DNA from: Undaria pinnatifida
Taxonomy: Eukaryota > Sar > Phaeophyceae > Laminariales > Alariaceae
Assembly: GCA_012845835.1 (NCBI GenBank)
Contig: JABAKD010000022.1
Span: 2,242,944 to 2,306,943, forward strand
Reading direction: 5' to 3'
DNA: 64,000 nt
The notes below the pieces were generated by a model. That model was given only the letters and a program-made list of their open reading frames with translations, made no database searches and was not told the origin of the DNA. Shown here piece by piece: positions 59,490 through 64,000 of this stretch (position 1 is the stretch's first letter; each line of letters opens with the position of its first letter). Position numbers and translations under genes: made by a program.

Positions 59490-62088
59490 CTGTAGGAACC
59501 ACGGTACAGGAAACAGATGCACCAATGCGTATGATACGGCAGCAGACACGCCAAGAGGCAGAGCAGCAGGCAAGGCGCCAGCGGGTGTAAAGGGCGTTAC
59601 CGTAGTTAAGAAAAAGCGAGGTTGCCAGAATATGATGAAACGTAGGGTTTGTGGCCAGATAACGGTACAGTGGTGCCTTGGCCAATATAGAGCGCGGCTG
59701 ACAAAAGGTGCTTTCTGGGGTATTTTTCCTAACCCGGCAAGTGGTGCACAACGGCCCCAGCATTACGTTTTCTGGCTAATGTTATAAACGCGGCCTGTAA
59801 AGTACACTTGAAACGTTCTTGGCATGACCGAGCTATCTTATCTACCTTTAGCCTCATGTCTCAACGACTGTATTCGTGGTAGTAGTCGTGGTAGTAATAG
59901 CAGTAGTAGTAGAGGTGTCAACACAGGCTCGTGTGATACATAAGCAAGGGCAACGACTTTCATCGACCAAGCAATGGCGTGACCAAGCACAACGAAGAAA
60001 TGACACTACCGATGAAAAGGCGACACATTAACGCGGGTAGGGAGAGATTCTCGCAGCGACTTTCTCGCTGTGCCATCAAAAGCACGCGCGAACACGTAGA
60101 GCTTGTTATGTCACCCCTCGGACACTTACTTGACGACGAGGTCATTGAGAAGAGTGATGGCGTGTTGGATCGAGGACATTTTGCCGCTCACGTGCAGCAG
60201 CCGCGAGTTCGTGCCGTCCACCGTGCTCTGTAGTATCACAGAACAGACACAACGACCGCACATATAGACACGCACAGAGAGAGAGGAAGCGCGACACCAC
60301 AGAGGGAAGTCACAAAGGTATCACAGGCAAACGTAGCATACAGACGTCACCGGCAAAGCCACCTCAAACGGTGCGCATTTTCCACGACTTGTTGATACCA
60401 GATGTAAACAACAGGCAGCAATGAATAATCAGACTCCGGCTTCAAATTGGACTACGGCTTTAACTTCACAGTTCAACCATGTTTCGATAAAAAAACTTCA
60501 AGCAACAACGGGATATGCAACGAACAATCTCCAACCAACCATGTTCAACCGTCTCAACCAAAGGTCAAAACGAACGGTGCGGCGCTCACGTCGGTGGTGA
60601 TGTTGACGCCAGCCTTCGATTTAACATCCGAGATCGTATTGCCTCCCTTCCCGAACACATATCCTACCTGCGCCGCCAAAAAAGAGATCGAAACAGAGAT
60701 ACACATACGCGATGTTTGTTAGAACGAAGAGGCCATGGAAGAGAATCAAAGACAGAAAAAACGGCATCCGTATCATACGAGTATAGTTCGATCTATAAAT
60801 AAAAAACAGGCGAAGAATGCAACGGTGGAAAAAGAGCGAGAGAGAGACTGGCATCCGCGACGTTCGTGAGAAAAACAGGGTCACGTACCGCAGAAATATT
60901 CGATGCGCTCGCTTGCTCAAGGAGGCTGTGGGAGTTCGGGAAATGTGCATTTCGGCTATGCGATACCTTACGACGCCAGACACAGAAGGTGGTAATGCCG
61001 CATCCTTAATCTAGCTAGCGGAGTCGCGACGGTCACCCACTACTGCACGGCACTATACCAACTGCTCTGCAAGCACCTAAACCTAGACGGAAAATTTCTC
61101 TCGCCTCTCCCGTCATCAAAAAGGGGCAAATATCGGGAGCACACTAACCAACGTCTACTCACCGATGCTTCAAGGATCCTAACCCCACCCCTTTTGAAAA
61201 ACCTTCATACTATGATATCAATAAAAAAGCCTACTTCATCGAAAACACAAGAAAAAAAAAACGCGTGTACGTAACGTTTCCTGCTTTCACTCATTGAGGC
61301 TTCCCGCCGCCTCACCCGACGAAAGGTCCTATTTCTTTGAAAAAAGTCATGTTTTCCTTTAAAACAAACACCACAAAAACTTCTTCAAGCCCCCACTCAC
61401 CGAGGCTTCAGGGATACGAACTTCCATCGACGGGTCCGAGGAAGAAACACTTGAGCTAGTCGTCGAAGCACGCGAGTTCTCCTGCTGATGCTGCTGCTGC
61501 GGCGGCGGTTGCTGGGGAGGCTGTTGCTGCGGCTGCTGTTGCTGGCCAGGGGCGTGGGAGTAGTCCACTTGAGGGGCTTGCGCTTGCTGCAGATATTGCG
61601 GGGGTAACATCTGCCCCTGCTGCTGCTGCTGGAGGGAGGCAGCGGCGGCAGCGGCAGCAGCACCAGCCTGGGACGACTCGACCTTGTGTCCCAGCTGCTG
61701 GGTGGACGAGGGCACACCGCTAGCCTGCTGTTGCTGCTGTTGGCTTGGGGAGGAAGAGCTCGTCAGCAACGGAGAGCTTTGCGGCTGCTGCAGCTGCTGT
61801 TGAGCCGAAGCTTGGTACCCTTGCTGAAGCGGCTTGTGCTGAGGGGAGGACTGCACCCCCGACTGCTGTTGTTGTTGGGGAGCCTGAGAAGGCGGTGCTT
61901 GCCCTTGGCCGGAGGGACGGTACACAGACGATTGTTGCTGCTGCGGCGGCTGCTGCTGCCCCGGCATTCCCAACTGCTGCGCGGGGGGCGGCACCATCGC
62001 ACCCGCTTGGACAGCAGACGGAGCGGGGGGGCGCGTTGACGCATACAAAGTTTGCTGCAACTGTTGCTGCTGGGGCGGTTGCTGCGGC

Positions 62089-62121
<33 letters not shown>

Positions 62122-62498
62122 GGCTGCTGCTGTTGCTGCTGGGGCGGCTGGTAAGACGGAGGCTGCGGGAGCACTCCGGCAGGGACCTGCGGTGGAGGGG
62201 GCATGTTGGGCGGCGCCGACGCGTACAACGACTGCTGCTGCTGCTGCTGCTGCTGCTGCGGAGCAGCCTGAAGGGTGGTGGTCGTCTGATACAGCACCGG
62301 AGCGGAGGAGGCGGGGTCTTGCACGGGGGTGGAGGACACCTGAGGCTGGTATTGGTGGGGCAGTGCCTGGGACACCACGGGAGCTGCCACGGGAACGGCG
62401 CTGGAGGGGTGGTACACTGGCGCGGAGCCTACTGTGGCCTGCGGTGCTTGCTGGACTTGCATCGGGGGTGGCTGCCAAGAAACCTGGTCCGTCAACAT
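59336..62498 (-). CDS. Glutamine-rich single-KH-domain RNA-binding protein, 4 exons
   Basis: About 475 residues. Residues 1-360 are Gln/Pro/Ser/Ala-rich with long Q runs. A KH domain spans three exons: MEVRIPEASVGYVFGKGGNT, ISDVKSKAGVNITTDSTVDG, TNSRLLHVSGKMSSIQHAIT, LLNDLV. The GKGG loop is the nucleic-acid-binding GXXG motif. The tail is KRKPT, a polyglycine run and an RGG-like GSRGGDRNGGG end. KH proteins bind single-stranded RNA or DNA; a KH plus a prion-like Q-rich region and an RG tail suggests RNP-granule behaviour (inference). All introns are GT-AG with matching phases. The start ATG at 62,498 is a choice: upstream sequence is repetitive and an acceptor at 62,484 is also possible. Confidence 0.9.
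60130..60227 (-). CDS. KH gene exon: second half of KH domain
   Basis: STVDGTNSRLLHVSGKMSSI then QHAITLLNDLVV plus two bases. The acceptor is ctacag|AGCACG and the donor is GTCAA|gtaagt. Confidence 0.95.
60590..60667 (-). CDS. KH gene exon: GXXG loop
   Basis: 26 codons, VGYVFGKGGNTISDVKSKAG then VNITTD. The acceptor is ggcgcag|GTAGGA, the donor is ACCGAC|gtgagc, and both ends are phase 0. Confidence 0.95.
61150..61400 (-). repeat. Two degenerate copies of the KH-gene exon end and donor
   Basis: The true edge is (plus strand) CACTCACCGAGGCTTCAGGG. Copies are CTACTCACCGATGCTTCAAG at about 61,154 and TTCACTCATTGAGGCTTCCC at about 61,286. Spacing is about 105-130 bp. Confidence 0.7.
61401..62498 (-). 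CDS. KH gene exon: Q-rich region and first KH strand
   Basis: 366 codons ending MEVRIPEAS. The donor is GCCTCG|gtgagt, phase 0. Polyglutamine is concentrated at about 62,090-62,140 and 62,230-62,265. Confidence 0.85.
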
Positions 62499-63231
62499 GG
62501 GACATAGGGATACGGGATGGGAAAATATGGGATAAGACGGGGACCTTGACCAATGGGGTGGGGCATGACCTGACACGATGGGATGGGATGGGAAATTATG
62601 TGACAGGAAGAGGGTAGAAGAGGAGACGAGCACGAGCGGTAGAGATGATGGGATGGAACACGACGGGATGGGACATGATGGGACCGGAGGGGACAGAGAG
62701 TGTCATGGTAAGGGATTTGACATACGGCAGGGGAAGGGGAGGGGACATCATGGCAGCGGGCAGGACATGATGGATTGGAAAAAAAGAAAGAGGGTGGCGA
62801 AGTAGACAAGCAACCAGCGTGTGCGCTCAACAGATCGGCAATAACCGAAGGCTTGGTGGACGACCTCGACTGCAGAAATCCGACTTTCGGGATACCAAAC
62901 CGGGAGGGGGGGAAGGAAGGGGAGGGAACGAGCAAGGGAGAAGTTGAGGTTCGAGTCTCTGTCTATTTCCCTCGCAATCCGGTCATCCGCACCTCGCCGT
63001 TCCGGCGGCAGCGTCCAAAAATATTAATTGGAAGGCCGAACCAACCCGTACGCACGACGCGGCACTTCACAAGCAGTGTCTACAGAGAACGGGTCACCTA
63101 TACTATGGTGGAAGAAATAAACCGCTGGGCAAGGAACTACAAGCACATATGCAACAGTAGAAGACTCAAAATTTTCGGAGCGTCAAGGCCTACTGTGGCC
63201 GTAACACACCCTGTTACCAGTTAAGTGTAGC

Positions 63232-63680
63232 GGGCAGTCAGTCGAGGGGCCAAACCGCGGTCAACTTGCATATGTTGAAATCCAGAGGGCAGTCAGTCGA
63301 GGGGTCAAACCGCGGTCAACTAGCATAAGTTGGCTTGGAGAGGGCGGGCAATCGAGGGGTCAAGCCACGGTCAACTAGCATATGTTGACTTCAAGAAAGC
63401 AGTCAGTCGAGGGGTCAAACCGCGGTCAACTAACACATGTTGACTTCAGAGGGCAGTCAATTGAGGGGTCAAACCGCGGCCAACTAGCACATGTTGACTT
63501 CAAGAGGGCGGGCAGTCGAGGGGTCGAACCGCGGTCGATTAGCACATGTTGACTTCAAGAGGGCAGTTAGTCGAGGGGTCGGTCAACTATTAATAGCGCA
63601 TGTTGACTTCAAGAGGGCAGTCAGTAGAGGGGGCAAACCACGGTCAGCTAGCACTTGTTGACTTCAAGAGGGCGGGGATA
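63232..63680 (+). repeat. 55-bp tandem array, 8 copies
   Basis: The unit reads GGGCAGTCAGTCGAGGGGTC, then AAACCGCGGTCAACTAGCAC, then ATGTTGACTTCAAGA. Copies start near 63,234, 63,290, 63,345, 63,400, 63,452, 63,507, 63,562 and 63,615, with a ninth partial. The core is the reverse complement of the dispersed repeat at 13.4, 15.0 and 29.4 kb. Confidence 0.95.
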
Positions 63681-63892
63681 AGGAAGCGCTACCGCCCAAC
63701 AAACAAACCCTTCTCATCGCGGGGTGCGCACAGGCTTCCATTATATTGAATAAGTCTGCCTGTACGCCTGTCTGTCTGCCGTGTACCGCTCTCTGTGGGC
63801 GGCGTACAGTTTTGATTGCGAGACCTGCACGTGACCAGCTACAGCGGACCGATCCCCAGAGTTGCGATAATATTAGTCACCGCAAAACAGAA

Positions 63893-64000
63893 ATGGCGAT
63901 GGCAACAACGACAGCAGCAGCGGCATCGGGCAAGGTCGACGCAAGGGTGACAGCGACAGTGGAGGATGGACTGCCCTCTTTCTTGCACCCTGTGGACTAG
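63893..64000 (+). CDS. Possible first exon of a further gene
   Basis: The ATG at 63,893 opens MAMATTTAAAASGKVDARVT then ATVEDGLPSFLHPVD. This frame meets TAG exactly at the window end, so either it is a very short frame or the exon is spliced before the stop. The Ala/Thr start and clean codon use are suggestive, nothing more. It would be divergent from the KH gene. Confidence 0.3.
   Translation: MAMATTTAAAASGKVDARVTATVEDGLPSFLHPVD

Noticed and set aside
61720-62617. Long frames on both strands over the CTG/CAG region
   Set aside because: PolyA and polyL translations are out-of-frame readings of the polyQ exon.

Overview
This is a eukaryotic nuclear window, most likely from a heterokont alga (a brown alga is my best guess; that is inference). 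The protein-coding exons are short, separated by long repeat-rich GT-AG introns, and the best-supported gene encodes a plastid-type C-terminal processing peptidase. hAT and Ty1/copia-like remnants and short TTAGGG-type tracts fit this picture. No prokaryotic operon, CRISPR array, rRNA or tRNA was seen.

Layout. (1) 0.2-2.8 kb, minus strand: two phase-matched exons of an unrecognised Pro/Ser-rich protein, with a 480-bp foldback repeat in the intron. (2) 2.8-11.6 kb: no supported gene; it holds a small inverted-repeat element, palindromic GC-rich tandem repeats and a decayed ankyrin-repeat pseudogene. (3) 11.66-32.55 kb, minus strand: a 14-exon S41 peptidase gene. I joined every exon by splice site and reading phase; the start codon lies upstream and is uncertain. 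One intron carries a complete 1.5-kb non-autonomous hAT element with an 8-bp target duplication. (4) 32.6-38.3 kb: repeats, one of which returns inverted at 41 kb. (5) 38.4-46.4 kb, plus strand: an 8-exon gene for an 883-residue protein with an MIT-like start, a coiled coil and a polyglutamine tail, resembling NRBF2/Atg38 autophagy subunits in architecture. (6) 46.4-59.3 kb: gene-free, with copia-like LTR remnants and several tandem arrays. (7) 59.3-62.5 kb, minus strand: a 4-exon gene for a glutamine-rich single-KH RNA-binding protein. (8) 63.2-64 kb: a 55-bp tandem array and a possible first exon of a further plus-strand gene.

The most unusual signal is structural. In all three well-modelled genes, introns contain tandem, degenerate copies of the adjacent exon's own edge: splice site plus a few codons. 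The clearest case is the peptidase exon at 24,680-24,890, where the downstream intron carries about 15 copies of the exon end and donor, and the upstream intron about 8 copies of the acceptor and exon start. A second unusual signal is the 9-mer TACCTGGTA/TACCAGGTA, found 17 times in the first 42 kb where about 0.3 would be expected.
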